Shown here: positions 44,598-54,389 of the stretch, piece after piece
Layout: each line of letters starts with the position of its first letter
How positions within the stretch are numbered: the stretch's first letter is position 1
Assembly: GCF_014648275.1 (NCBI RefSeq)
Contig: NZ_BMQU01000009.1
Coordinates: 142,161 to 206,160 of the forward strand
Reading direction: 5' to 3'
Source: Pseudomonas laurentiana
GTDB lineage: Bacteria > Pseudomonadota > Gammaproteobacteria > Pseudomonadales > Pseudomonadaceae
DNA length: 64,000 bases
Notes under the pieces: generated by a model
What the model was told of the DNA's origin: nothing
The model's database searches: none
The model's input: the letters and a program-made list of their open reading frames with translations, nothing else
Translations under genes and position numbers: made by a program

Positions 44598-44646
44598 GTC
44601 GGGGAAACCTTCGAAGGTTGACCGGATTGTTCGTTGTCAGACTTAG

Positions 44647-44662
44647 AGCAAGTCTCATGCCA
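44647..44662 (-). promoter_or_regulatory. Sigma-54 promoter of flgBCDE
   Basis: The minus strand reads TGGCATGAGACTTGCT, matching the RpoN consensus, with spacing GG-N10-GC, about 50 bases upstream of flgB. Confidence 0.85.
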
Positions 44663-44789
44663 AAAAACAAAACCCAACAAAACCGGGCACATCAGCTTAC
44701 TGCCGGCAGTGGCAATGCCAGAAAAGCGGCAAAGGATTTCCGCTTGGCGCCAGCAAAGCGGCAATGCGGCGGGAGAACACCTGCGGCAG
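44663..44789. other. Upstream region of flgBCDE
   Basis: No gene is seen here. The stretch beside the promoter is A- and C-rich and then contains GCCGGC, GGCAATGCC and similar short inverted repeats, a plausible site for an enhancer-binding protein such as FleR or FleQ; no defined operator could be recognised. Confidence 0.4.
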
Positions 44790-44854
44790 AAACAAAAACA
44801 GGCAAGGCCGGAACCCCTGCACCGCAGGTGACACCGGACTTGCCTGTTTTTTGT
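44790..44854. terminator. Bidirectional terminator after cheR
   Basis: AACAGGCAAGGCCGG and CCGGACTTGCCTGTT form a 15-pair stem with one mismatch around a 22-base loop, flanked by T runs on both strands (TTTTTT on plus; TTTTTG on minus). Confidence 0.85.
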
Positions 44855-44859
44855 CGCCG

Positions 44860-44923
44860 CTTACCTGGCCTGGTACTTACCTAGTCTGGTACTTACCTGG
44901 CCACGAACTTACTTGGCCTGGTA
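44860..44923 (-). repeat. Four tandem 16-bp copies of the cheR 3' end
   Basis: Reading the plus strand the units are CTTACCTGGCCTGGTA, CTTACCTAGTCTGGTA, CTTACCTGGCCACGAA and CTTACTTGGCCTGGTA, head to tail without gaps. The last unit is the end of cheR itself (codons for Tyr-Gln-Ala-Lys and the TAA stop). The other three lie past the stop and precede the terminator. It looks like a local slippage expansion. Confidence 0.85.
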
Positions 44924-45736
44924 AATGATACCTGGGCTGCACTGAACCATCTGGTAGTGATCCGGCAAGCCGTTGAGCGCCTCGGAAGCTCCCAGAAACA
45001 GGTAGCCACCAGGCTTGAGCGTGCCATGAATACGCATCAGGATGTCTTTCTTGACCTGCGCCGAGAAGTAGATCAGCACGTTACGGCAAAACACGATATC
45101 GAACTTGCCCAGGCTCGCGTAACTGTCCAGCAGGTTGAACGCACGAAATTCGACGCGGCTGCGAATCGGCGCCTTGATCGCCCAGCGTCCCGCCCCTTTC
45201 GGGTCAAAATAACGCTGCAGACGCTCTTGAGAGAGGCCACGCGCAATAGCCAGGCTGTCGTACTCACCGGTCTTGCAATTGGCCAGCATGGAACCCGACA
45301 AATCGGTCGCGACAATCTGCGCGCCCATTTTCAACTGGCCGATATTGCTACGCTCGAACTCGTCGATCGCCATTGAGATCGAGTAAGGCTCCTGCCCAGA
45401 CGAGCAGGCTGCCGACCAGATGCGCAAACGCTGACCGGGATTGGCCTTGATCTGCTCAGGCAGCACCTTGTTCTTCAACACTTCGAATGGATAGGTATCA
45501 CGAAACCAAAGGGTCTCGTTGGTGGTCATGGCATCCACCACCTGCTCACGCAAACCGCTGCGCGGCTGGGTCTGGATGCGCTGCACCAGCTCACCCAGGC
45601 TTTTGATACCTTGCTGCTCCATCAGCTTGTTGAGACGGCTGGAAACCAGGTACTGCTTATTTTCGCCGAGCAGGATGCCACAGGCTTTTTCCAGGAAGAC
45701 CCGGAATTGTTCGAAATCCAAATTACCCGTAGACAA
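44909..45736 (-). CDS. cheR: Chemotaxis protein methyltransferase CheR
   Basis: Methylates glutamates of chemoreceptors with SAM. The 275-residue product has the N-terminal helical CheR domain (FLEKACGILLGENKQYLVSSRL) and the C-terminal methyltransferase domain with ETLWFRDTYPFEVL, the SAM loop WSAACSSGQEPYSISMAI and FCRNVLIYF. The only reasonable start is TTG, since an in-frame TAA lies five codons upstream and no ATG or GTG is available there; AGAGG is eight to nine bases upstream. Downstream of cheV and probably co-transcribed. Confidence 0.95.
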   Translation of the reverse strand: MSTGNLDFEQFRVFLEKACGILLGENKQYLVSSRLNKLMEQQGIKSLGELVQRIQTQPRSGLREQVVDAMTTNETLWFRDTYPFEVLKNKVLPEQIKANPGQRLRIWSAACSSGQEPYSISMAIDEFERSNIGQLKMGAQIVATDLSGSMLANCKTGEYDSLAIARGLSQERLQRYFDPKGAGRWAIKAPIRSRVEFRAFNLLDSYASLGKFDIVFCRNVLIYFSAQVKKDILMRIHGTLKPGGYLFLGASEALNGLPDHYQMVQCSPGIIYQAK

Positions 45737-45786
45737 TGATGCCGCCTCTTACAATCGTGTGTACCACCAGAGAAACCCCCTGGCCG

Positions 45787-46716
45787 TTAATGCGTAGCCT
45801 TGATCCGGTCGACAACCCGCTGAGCCAGGTCGTCCGGCCTGAACTTGGCAAGAAAATCATCGGCGCCAACTTTCTTCACCATGGCCTGGTTGAATACGCC
45901 AGAAAGTGAAGTATGCAGGATGATGTGCAGTTTTTGCATGCGCGGGTCGCTGCGAATCTCCGCGGTCAGCGTATAACCATCCATTTCCGGCATCTCGATA
46001 TCGGAAATCATCATCAGGAACTCTTCTTCCGGACGCTTGCCCTCATCCACCAGCTTACGCAGGTAGTCAAGCGCCTGACGGCCATCATTGAGCGCAACAA
46101 CCTCGACCCCGACTGTCTGCAGGCAACGACTGACCTGCTTGCGAGCCACCGAAGAGTCATCCACCGTCAGTACCCGCAGCATCACCGCCTTGTCCTGCAC
46201 ATCGGCATCGACAACGCCTTCGGAAATCGCTTCGGATGTTGGTGCGACCTCGGCGAGGATCTTCTCGACGTCGATGATCTCTACCAGCTTGTTGTCGACT
46301 CGGGTAACCGCTGTCAGGTAATGGTCACGACCCGTCCCCTTGGGTGGCGGATGAATCTCCTCCCAGTTCATGTTGACGATGCGCTCGACCGAATGCACCA
46401 GAAACCCCTGGGTCTTGGTGTTGTACTCCGTGATGATCACGAAACGGTTGCTCACGTCCTCATTCTGACCGGGCAAGCCGGTCGCCATCGCCAGATCGAG
46501 GATCGGGATGGTCGCCCCACGAATATTCGCGACACCGCGTACTACCGGGCTGGATTTTGGCAGCAAGGTCAGGTTCGGGCATTGCAACACTTCCCGTACC
46601 TTGAACACATTGATCCCATACAACTGTTCGCCATTAAGGCGAAATAACAGCAGTTCGAGGCGATTTTGCCCCACCAGTTGAGTACGCTGGTTCACTGAAT
46701 CCATTACACCAGCCAT
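45787..46716 (-). CDS. cheV: Chemotaxis coupling protein CheV
   Basis: A 309-residue CheW-receiver fusion that couples receptors to CheA. Residues ~18-165 form the CheW domain (LLLFRLNGEQLYGINVFKVREVL). Residues ~180-305 form a receiver domain with the acceptor Asp in MMISDIEMPEMDGYTL. I chose the ATG giving MAGVMDSVNQR, with AAGGAG six bases upstream. Divergent from flgA with overlapping promoter elements. Confidence 0.95.
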   Translation of the reverse strand: MAGVMDSVNQRTQLVGQNRLELLLFRLNGEQLYGINVFKVREVLQCPNLTLLPKSSPVVRGVANIRGATIPILDLAMATGLPGQNEDVSNRFVIITEYNTKTQGFLVHSVERIVNMNWEEIHPPPKGTGRDHYLTAVTRVDNKLVEIIDVEKILAEVAPTSEAISEGVVDADVQDKAVMLRVLTVDDSSVARKQVSRCLQTVGVEVVALNDGRQALDYLRKLVDEGKRPEEEFLMMISDIEMPEMDGYTLTAEIRSDPRMQKLHIILHTSLSGVFNQAMVKKVGADDFLAKFRPDDLAQRVVDRIKATH

Positions 46717-46752
46717 GCCAGACTCCTTCACCAAAGCTTGGGCCTTCGTACC

Positions 46753-46779
46753 CAGTCGGCACGCGCCTTGCTTTTTTAA
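46753..46779 (-). promoter_or_regulatory. Candidate sigma-28 promoter of cheV
   Basis: The minus strand carries TTAAAAAA, an 11-base spacer and GCCGACTG, a fair FliA match about 35 bases upstream of cheV. It overlaps the sigma-54 element for flgA on the other strand. Confidence 0.45.
46757..46772 (+). promoter_or_regulatory. Sigma-54 promoter of flgA
   Basis: CGGCACGCGCCTTGCT matches the RpoN consensus with correct spacing. The -12 GC is only about 13 bases before the flgA ATG, so transcription would start at or next to that codon. Confidence 0.7.
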
Positions 46780-46783
46780 CTGT

Positions 46784-47536
46784 ATGAACACGAAAACGAC
46801 ATTTTTCCGACGCCTGCCCCACCGCCTGCCCCGCATCCTTGCCGTGCTGTGCCTGCTGGCCCCTGGCGTTCGACCTCTGGCTGACAACTTCACCTTGCCT
46901 GAACAGCTTATCGGTGTCACCCAAGGCTTTCTTGAATTCTCTGTGGAAGATTACCTGGCAACCAGCCAGACCGAAGGCCGCTACGATATCCAGGTCAACA
47001 ACCTGGACCCTCGTTTGCGCATGCCGGTGTGCGACCAGCAACTGAACGCCACACTGGAAAGCCCGGCTCAACCACTGGGACGCGTCACCGTGCGCGTGCG
47101 CTGTGACGGTAGCTCACCCTGGACGGTGTTCGTGCCCGCCCAGGTACGCCTGTTTCGCAACGTGGTCACAGCCACCCGCCCTCTCAAGCGTGAAAGTATC
47201 GTTTCAGAGCAGGATGTCGCCCTGCGCGAACGCGATGTAGGCTCACTGAATCAAGGCTTTCTCAGCTCGCTGGATCAAGCCATCGGGCAAAAGATTATCC
47301 GACCAGCGGTCATCGACCAGGTACTCACTCCCGCACACCTGGAGCAGGCCGAAGTTGTACGCAAGGGCGACCAGGTCGTAATCACCGCACGCAGCGGCAC
47401 ACTCAGCGTGCGCATGCCGGGAGAGGCACTGAGCAAAGGTGGCTTCAGCGAGCAGATACGCGTGCGCAACCTGAACTCCAAGCGGGTAGTAAAAGCCAGG
47501 GTGACCGGGCCTGGACAGGTGGAAGTGGCCATGTAG
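46784..47536 (+). CDS. flgA: P-ring assembly chaperone FlgA
   Basis: Periplasmic chaperone for FlgI. The 250-residue precursor starts with a basic region and a hydrophobic signal (RILAVLCLLAPGVRPLA), followed by the FlgA SAF-like fold; the C-terminal part (KGDQVVITARSGTLSVRMPGEAL; GFSEQIRVRNLNSKRVVKARV) is diagnostic. No ribosome site precedes the ATG, consistent with a very short leader or a start slightly further in. Confidence 0.92.
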   Translation: MNTKTTFFRRLPHRLPRILAVLCLLAPGVRPLADNFTLPEQLIGVTQGFLEFSVEDYLATSQTEGRYDIQVNNLDPRLRMPVCDQQLNATLESPAQPLGRVTVRVRCDGSSPWTVFVPAQVRLFRNVVTATRPLKRESIVSEQDVALRERDVGSLNQGFLSSLDQAIGQKIIRPAVIDQVLTPAHLEQAEVVRKGDQVVITARSGTLSVRMPGEALSKGGFSEQIRVRNLNSKRVVKARVTGPGQVEVAM

Positions 47537-47640
47537 CGACGCCAAGGCAAGATCAATGCTGGCGATCAAGCAGCGCTTTTCCTAAACTGTGCCCTGTTCG
47601 GGCCAAGGACTTGCCGTGCAAGCCACGTTGCATTTGCGCC

Positions 47641-47667
47641 TAAAGTTTTTTTCGGGTTGGCCGAAAA
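47641..47667 (+). promoter_or_regulatory. Sigma-28 (FliA) promoter of flgMN
   Basis: TAAAGTTT, an 11-base spacer and GCCGAAAA closely match the FliA consensus, 36 bases upstream of flgM. FliA control of its own anti-sigma factor is the classic feedback. Confidence 0.82.
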
Positions 47668-47703
47668 CAAGGCAAGCGTCCAATACCCAGAGGTTTTCCA
47701 ATC

Positions 47704-48018
47704 ATGGTCATCGACTTTAGTCGTTTGAACAATTCCCCGTCCGTGACGAGCGGTGCGCGCACCGGCAACAGCCCGGAAAGCAGCGCCAGCACCGCATCTG
47801 CCAGTACTACGGCTGCTGCCAGCACCCAAAGCGGGGAAACCGTACACCTGAGCCAAGAGGCACAGCAGTTGCAGAAGATCAGCGAAAAGCTGCGCGAGCA
47901 ACCCGTTGTCAACAGCGCCCGAGTGGCCGAGTTGAAGCAGGCTATCGCCGACGGCAGCTATAAGATCGACAGCAACCGTATCGCCAGCAAACTGCTTAAT
48001 TTCGAAGCACAGCGCTAG
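47704..48018 (+). CDS. flgM: Anti-sigma-28 factor FlgM
   Basis: A 104-residue inhibitor of FliA, exported through the completed hook-basal body. The first half is Ser/Thr/Ala-rich and disordered; the C-terminal half (VNSARVAELKQAIADGSYKIDSNRIASKLLNFE) is the FliA-binding domain. Also the target of HsbA, encoded elsewhere in this window. Followed by flgN. Confidence 0.95.
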   Translation: MVIDFSRLNNSPSVTSGARTGNSPESSASTASASTTAAASTQSGETVHLSQEAQQLQKISEKLREQPVVNSARVAELKQAIADGSYKIDSNRIASKLLNFEAQR

Positions 48019-48064
48019 CCCTTCGGCGCGCTGACTTCAGGACGCTGAAAACCAAGAGCCAGCC

Positions 48065-48532
48065 ATGCACGACATCACTCTGCTGCAACTGATCGAAGAC
48101 GATATTGCTCCAGCGCAACAACTGCTCGAGTTACTGCAAACCGAGCTGATAGCCCTGCACGGCCGCGATATGCAGCTGCTGGAGAACATTCTGGCCCGCA
48201 AGCAATCGCTGGTGGTGCTGCTTGATCAGCAGGGACGTCGGCGCAGTCAGGCGCTTGCCAACCTTGGCCTGAGCCCTGACCGTAGCGGTTTCGAAACCCT
48301 CGCCAGTCAGTCGTCGCTCGGCAAGCAGATGATGGAAAAACTCGAAGAGCTGGCAAAGATCATGGCCCAGTGCCAGGCCGCAAACGAGATCAATGGTCGT
48401 TCCATCCAGATTCAGCAAGCGACCACCGACAACCAGATTAGAATTCTCATGGGCGGCGAGTCACCGTCGCTGTATGACAGCCGCGGCGCCACCTCGCCCC
48501 TCGCCAAACCTCGCACACTCAGCCAAGTGTGA
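48065..48532 (+). CDS. flgN: Flagellar export chaperone FlgN
   Basis: Cytoplasmic chaperone for the junction proteins FlgK and FlgL. The 155-residue product is helical through most of its length (LLELLQTELIALHGRD; KQSLVVLLDQQGRRR), as in the family, with a loose C-terminal tail. 46 bases after flgM. Confidence 0.92.
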   Translation: MHDITLLQLIEDDIAPAQQLLELLQTELIALHGRDMQLLENILARKQSLVVLLDQQGRRRSQALANLGLSPDRSGFETLASQSSLGKQMMEKLEELAKIMAQCQAANEINGRSIQIQQATTDNQIRILMGGESPSLYDSRGATSPLAKPRTLSQV

Positions 48533-48612
48533 TTAACCTATACCAAGGTGCGAAGCATACTGGCAGAATGCCTGCGCTTGCGTGTGTGTTTTAGTCTGGA
48601 GATTGATCAACC

Positions 48613-49356
48613 GTGTTGAATGAAGTAGATGCTCCGCAGCCACCCAAGGTGTTGACCACACCAATGGAAATTGCCGCCAACCTGCGGCTGCTGCAAGAGA
48701 GCCATGATCCGCTGATCATTACTTTTCATGAACGTAGCCAGCGTTTCCAGAGCTACGTGGTAGAAGTCGACCGGGAAACCAATAAACTGGCGCTGGACGA
48801 AATGATCCCGCGTGACGGCGAACGCTTTTTGCAAAATGGCGAGCCGTTTCGTGTCGAAGGTTTTCATGATGGTGTGCGAATCGCGTGGGAGTCCACCGAG
48901 CCGCTGAGCATCAAGGAGGCTGACGGCCACCGTAGCTACCACGGCGCCCTGCCACTGGAAGTCACCTATCACCAGCGGCGTAATGCGTTCCGCGCTGCAC
49001 TGAAGCTATCGCAACTGGTCGATGTGTTGCTGAGCGGTGACAAGCTCAAGGGCGAAGGCGCCCTCAAGGGCAAGCTTCTGGATATCTCGGCGACTGGCTG
49101 CAAACTGCGTTTCGAAGGCAATGTCGAAGAGCGCCTGCAGTTGGGCCAAGTGTACGAAAAGTTCAGCGCCAGCCAGTTGTTTGGTAGCACGACGACAGCA
49201 GTTGAGCTGCGTCACCTGCACTTTGAGGAACGCTTCAACACCACGTTTGCAGGCGTACGCTTCCACAACCTGAACGGGCAAATGCAACGCAAGGTCGAGA
49301 GCTTCGTCTACCAATTGCAGCGTGAAGCGCGTCGTTTCGATAAAGACGACTACTGA
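48613..49356 (+). CDS. flgZ: c-di-GMP-binding flagellar brake protein FlgZ (YcgR/PilZ)
   Basis: PilZ-domain brake that binds c-di-GMP and slows the flagellar motor. The 247-residue product has an N-terminal YcgR domain and a C-terminal PilZ domain with the ligand motifs RRNAFR (residues 122-127) and DISATG (157-162). The start is GTG with GGAG eleven bases upstream. Downstream of flgMN; a weak GG-N10-GC element near 48565 might be a separate sigma-54 promoter, but I do not list it. Confidence 0.92.
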   Translation: MLNEVDAPQPPKVLTTPMEIAANLRLLQESHDPLIITFHERSQRFQSYVVEVDRETNKLALDEMIPRDGERFLQNGEPFRVEGFHDGVRIAWESTEPLSIKEADGHRSYHGALPLEVTYHQRRNAFRAALKLSQLVDVLLSGDKLKGEGALKGKLLDISATGCKLRFEGNVEERLQLGQVYEKFSASQLFGSTTTAVELRHLHFEERFNTTFAGVRFHNLNGQMQRKVESFVYQLQREARRFDKDDY

Positions 49357-49446
49357 TCAGCATTTGAAGGCGCCGGTGCTACCGGCGATGGCCTTGACCG
49401 GGTGTGAGCTCAGTACTCGACACCCGGATTGCCAGCACCCTGCCGC
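49357..49446. other. Convergent gap with two hairpins
   Basis: Between the ends of flgZ and the MFS gene lie CGCCGGT-GCT-ACCGGCG (7 pairs) and CCGGGTGT / ACACCCGG (8 pairs, 14-base loop). Neither has a T run; they may still end transcription from both sides. Confidence 0.45.
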
Positions 49447-50784
49447 CTACACAGGTTTTACCGGCTCAACCTCTTCTTTCGCCTGCTGCTCCTCGGCCTC
49501 GGTACCTTCGGTATCCTCTGCCGCTACAGGCGCCTGCATTTGATCCTGAACGTCCTGCTCGGTAACACGCGGGTCAAGTGCCGCTGCCAAAGGTGAACTG
49601 GCCGCAGGCATCGCTACGTGAAGCAATGGCGCATCGTCGACCTGATGCAGGTTGGTGACCGCCTGCGGCCGTATCCGCCAAACCAGTACCAGCGAGAAGA
49701 ATGTAAAGAAGGCGTAGAGCATCTGATCGCCCAACTGCTGCATTAACACGCCCGCCACCAATGGGCCGATACTGGCGCCCACGCCATAGGTCACCAGCAA
49801 CATGGCGGTCAACGAGACACGCCGCTCACTCTCGACATGGTCATTGGAAAATGCCACTGCCAATGGATACAGGCAGAACTGCAGCAATGACACCAGGAAA
49901 CCGGCAGCAAACAGCACCACCATCGGTACACTTGGCCAAATCGCCAGCGGCAATGCGGCTACCGCCAAACCAATTGCCGCGCCACGAATCAGCACAGCCC
50001 GATCATAGCGGTCGGACAGCCAGCCAAGCGGCCATTGCACGAGCAATCCGGCAAAGATGCAGGACCCCATGAAGATACCAACCTGCTCGGTACTCAAGCC
50101 CTGCTTGGCTGCATACAAAGGCGCCAAACCATAGAACGAGCCAACGATCAGGCCTGACCCCAGCACGGTACTCAGCGACTGCGGTACGCGCTTGATGAAA
50201 AAGCGCGGGTCTAGCGGTGCCGGACGCAGCGGAGCCGGGTGAATGCGACGGGTCAGTGCCACCGGCACCAGACACAGGGCAAAACACATTGCCACCAGCA
50301 TCAAGAGTTCCGGACCCAGCTGTGGATGGGCTACCAGAATCAACTGCCCCAGCACCAACCCCAGGTACGACGCAATCATGTAACCGCTGAACACGGCGCC
50401 TCGTTGCTTGGCATCGGCCTGCTCATTGAGCCAGCTCTCAATGACCATGTACTGGCACATCATGCCCAAACCAACGATGACCCGCAGAAAAAGCCAGGCC
50501 GGCAGCCAACTGACCATGCCATGGCCAAGCACTGCCGCACCGACAATACCGGCACAGGTCGCATAGGCCCGAATATGCCCGACTCGGGCAATCAGTCGGT
50601 GACCGATCTTGCCGCCCAGGGCCAAGCCAAAATAGTTAGCCGCCATCAAGGCACCGACCCACAGACTATCGACCTGATCGGCCGCCAGACGCAGAGCCAG
50701 ATAGGTACTTAACAGGCCCGAACCGATCAGCATCATCAGGGCAGCGAAATACAGCGCGCGAAAAGACTTCCAGATCTGTCGCAT
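49447..50784 (-). CDS. MFS transporter
   Basis: A 445-residue major facilitator superfamily transporter with about 12 hydrophobic segments. The motif after helix 2 (NYFGLALGGKIGHRLIARVG) and its counterpart after helix 8 (GWLSDRYDRAVLI) are visible. The last ~45 residues are an acidic, Glu/Gln-rich cytoplasmic tail. I chose the ATG giving MRQIWKSFRALYF, because the longer frame upstream is not typical. Substrate cannot be told from sequence; the neighbouring ligase-like gene could point to an amine or amino acid. Confidence 0.85.
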   Translation of the reverse strand: MRQIWKSFRALYFAALMMLIGSGLLSTYLALRLAADQVDSLWVGALMAANYFGLALGGKIGHRLIARVGHIRAYATCAGIVGAAVLGHGMVSWLPAWLFLRVIVGLGMMCQYMVIESWLNEQADAKQRGAVFSGYMIASYLGLVLGQLILVAHPQLGPELLMLVAMCFALCLVPVALTRRIHPAPLRPAPLDPRFFIKRVPQSLSTVLGSGLIVGSFYGLAPLYAAKQGLSTEQVGIFMGSCIFAGLLVQWPLGWLSDRYDRAVLIRGAAIGLAVAALPLAIWPSVPMVVLFAAGFLVSLLQFCLYPLAVAFSNDHVESERRVSLTAMLLVTYGVGASIGPLVAGVLMQQLGDQMLYAFFTFFSLVLVWRIRPQAVTNLHQVDDAPLLHVAMPAASSPLAAALDPRVTEQDVQDQMQAPVAAEDTEGTEAEEQQAKEEVEPVKPV

Positions 50785-50961
50785 CGGCGTCCCGGTTGGC
50801 TCCTTTAGCAAGTGGGGGAAAAAACAGATGAAGCATAAGTGAAAAAACACCGACGGCGCAGCAACAACCGTAGACACAAAAACAGGTGGGAAACACCGCC
50901 GACAAATCGTCAAACATTGTTTCGCCACCTGCTGTTCCCAATGCGCCTAAAAGGGCGCCAT

Positions 50962-52305
50962 TTACGCCTGTGCTGCGAGTACTCGACGCTCCCACGGCGT
51001 GATCTCATCGAAGAAGCTGGTCAGCTCCAGGGTCTTGGAAGCGATATAGCCTTCGATGAACTCTTTACCGAACAGCTCGCGTGCCAGCGCACTGCGTTTC
51101 AGACGCTCCAGTGCCGCATGCAAGGTACACGGCAGCGACAGGTTCTCCGGCACCTCGAATTCACCTTGAATTGCCGGGGCAGGCGTCAATCGTTGCTCGA
51201 TGCCATACAAGCCGGCCGCCAGGCTTGCCGCCAGCGCCAGGTAAGGGTTGGTGTCGGCACCCGGCAGACGGTTCTCGACCCGCCGAGCCGCAGGACCGCT
51301 GGCCGGAATACGCAAGCCGGCAGCGCGGTTGTCTTCGGACCAGCACGCATTGTTCGGTGAAGCGTACGGATGGCACAGGCGTTGGTAGGAGTTCACATTG
51401 GGCGCGAACAGCGCCGTGAAATCAGCCATGCATGCCTGCAAGCCGCCGATGAAATGATAGAAGGTATCTGTCGCCTGGCCATCGGCATCACTGAACACGT
51501 TACGCCCACTGTCGATGTCCACCAGGCTTTGGTGGATATGCATGGAGCTGCCTGGGGTTTTGGCCAGTGGCTTGGCCATGCAAACGACCGTCAGGCCATG
51601 TTTGAGCGCGACTTCCTTGAGCAGGTGCTTGAAGAGGAAGGTCTGGTCAGCCAGCAGCAGCGGGTCGCCGTGCAACAGGTTGATCTCGAACTGGCTGACG
51701 CCCATTTCATGCATGAAGGTATCGCGCGGTAGCCCGAGGGCCGCCATGCAGCGATAGACTTCATTGAAGAACGGACGCAGGCCGTTGTTGGAGCTGACGC
51801 TGAACGCCGAGGCGCCGTCTTCGCGTCGCCCATCCAGACCAACAGGCGGCTGGAACGGCTGAGTGGGGTCGCTGCTCGGGGCAAAAACAAAAAACTCAAG
51901 CTCGGTGGCTACCACAGGCTTCAAACCGTGAGCCGCGTAACGTGCGATCACCGCCTTGAGTTGTGCCCGGGTAGACAGCCGACAGCCTTCGCCGCTCAAG
52001 TCGTCCGCATCGCAAATGGCCAAGGCCCGCGGTGTATCGCTCCACGGCAGGCGATGAATCTGTTGTGGGTCAGGAACAAGTGCCAAATCGCCGTCATCGC
52101 TGCCGTAGAAACGGGTCGGCGGGTAGCCCCCCATGATGCACTGCAACAACACCCCGCGAGCCATCTGCAAGCGCCGTCCTTCCAGGAAACCTTCGGCGGT
52201 CATTACCTTGCCGCGAGGTATACCGTTTAGGTCCGGAGTGACGCATTCGATTTCATCAATGCCCGTCAGTCGCTCGGCGAGTGAACGTTGGCCATTGCTC
52301 GTCAT
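50962..52305 (-). CDS. Glutamine synthetase family protein (gamma-glutamyl-amine ligase-like)
   Basis: A 447-residue member of the glutamine synthetase fold resembling PuuA/SpuI-type gamma-glutamylpolyamine synthetases rather than nitrogen-assimilation GlnA. Visible features include VVATELEFFVF, the ATP/glutamate region GSSMHIHQSLVD, and NPYLALAASLAAGLYGIEQ near the end; it lacks the usual GlnA adenylylation context. AAGGA lies eight bases upstream of the ATG. Followed on the same strand by the MFS gene, so the pair may serve uptake and gamma-glutamylation of an amine. Confidence 0.82.
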   Translation of the reverse strand: MTSNGQRSLAERLTGIDEIECVTPDLNGIPRGKVMTAEGFLEGRRLQMARGVLLQCIMGGYPPTRFYGSDDGDLALVPDPQQIHRLPWSDTPRALAICDADDLSGEGCRLSTRAQLKAVIARYAAHGLKPVVATELEFFVFAPSSDPTQPFQPPVGLDGRREDGASAFSVSSNNGLRPFFNEVYRCMAALGLPRDTFMHEMGVSQFEINLLHGDPLLLADQTFLFKHLLKEVALKHGLTVVCMAKPLAKTPGSSMHIHQSLVDIDSGRNVFSDADGQATDTFYHFIGGLQACMADFTALFAPNVNSYQRLCHPYASPNNACWSEDNRAAGLRIPASGPAARRVENRLPGADTNPYLALAASLAAGLYGIEQRLTPAPAIQGEFEVPENLSLPCTLHAALERLKRSALARELFGKEFIEGYIASKTLELTSFFDEITPWERRVLAAQA

Positions 52306-52470
52306 GACTTGATCCTTATTGTTTTAGCAAGCCGCGAACGGCGACGTGTACAAAATAAGCACCAGCCGTTCAAAATATCAAGCACTTAAGCGCAACCGCC
52401 TTACGTAATGCCTATAAAAATGGGCTTTAGCGCTGATCGAGTCGGCGCCGTGTCAATTATTACGCTACAG

Positions 52471-52956
52471 CTACCCGCGCAAGGTCAGGCCATTGGCAGG
52501 CAATGGCAAGGCCGTCTTGTAGCGCACCTGCTTGAGGGCAAAACTGGAGCGAATATTGGCCACCCCCGGCAGACGCGTCAGGTAATCGAGAAAGCGCTCC
52601 AAGGCTTGGATGCTGGGCAACAACACCCGCAATAAATAGTCGGGGTCGCCAGTCATCAAGTAGCACTCCATCACTTCCGGGCGTTCGGCAATTTCTTCCT
52701 CAAAACGGTGTAGCGCTTGCTCCACCTGCTTCTCCAGGCTGACATGGATGAATACATTGACATCCAGCCCCAACACTTCGGGTGCCAGCAAGGTCACCTG
52801 CTGGCGAATAACCCCCAAGTCCTCCATCGCCTTGACCCGGTTGAAGCAGGGTGTCGGGGAGAGGTTCACCGAGCGGGCAAGCTCGGCGTTGGTGATACGA
52901 GCATTTTCCTGGAGGCTGTTGAGAATGCCGATATCGATGCGATCCAGTTTACGCAT
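52471..52956 (-). CDS. bkdR: Lrp/AsnC-family activator BkdR
   Basis: Activator of the bkd operon, responsive to branched-chain amino acids. The 161-residue product has an N-terminal helix-turn-helix ([28 protein letters not shown]) and a C-terminal RAM ligand-binding domain ([16 protein letters not shown]). It is divergent from bkdA1 across a 199-base A/T-rich region, the arrangement known in P. putida. Confidence 0.94.
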   Translation of the reverse strand: MRKLDRIDIGILNSLQENARITNAELARSVNLSPTPCFNRVKAMEDLGVIRQQVTLLAPEVLGLDVNVFIHVSLEKQVEQALHRFEEEIAERPEVMECYLMTGDPDYLLRVLLPSIQALERFLDYLTRLPGVANIRSSFALKQVRYKTALPLPANGLTLRG

Positions 52957-54388
<1,432 letters not shown>

Positions 54389-54389
54389 C

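Noticed and set aside
48560-48580. GG-N10-GC element before flgZ
   Set aside because: The -12 half reads CTGC rather than TTGC and chance matches at this level are frequent.
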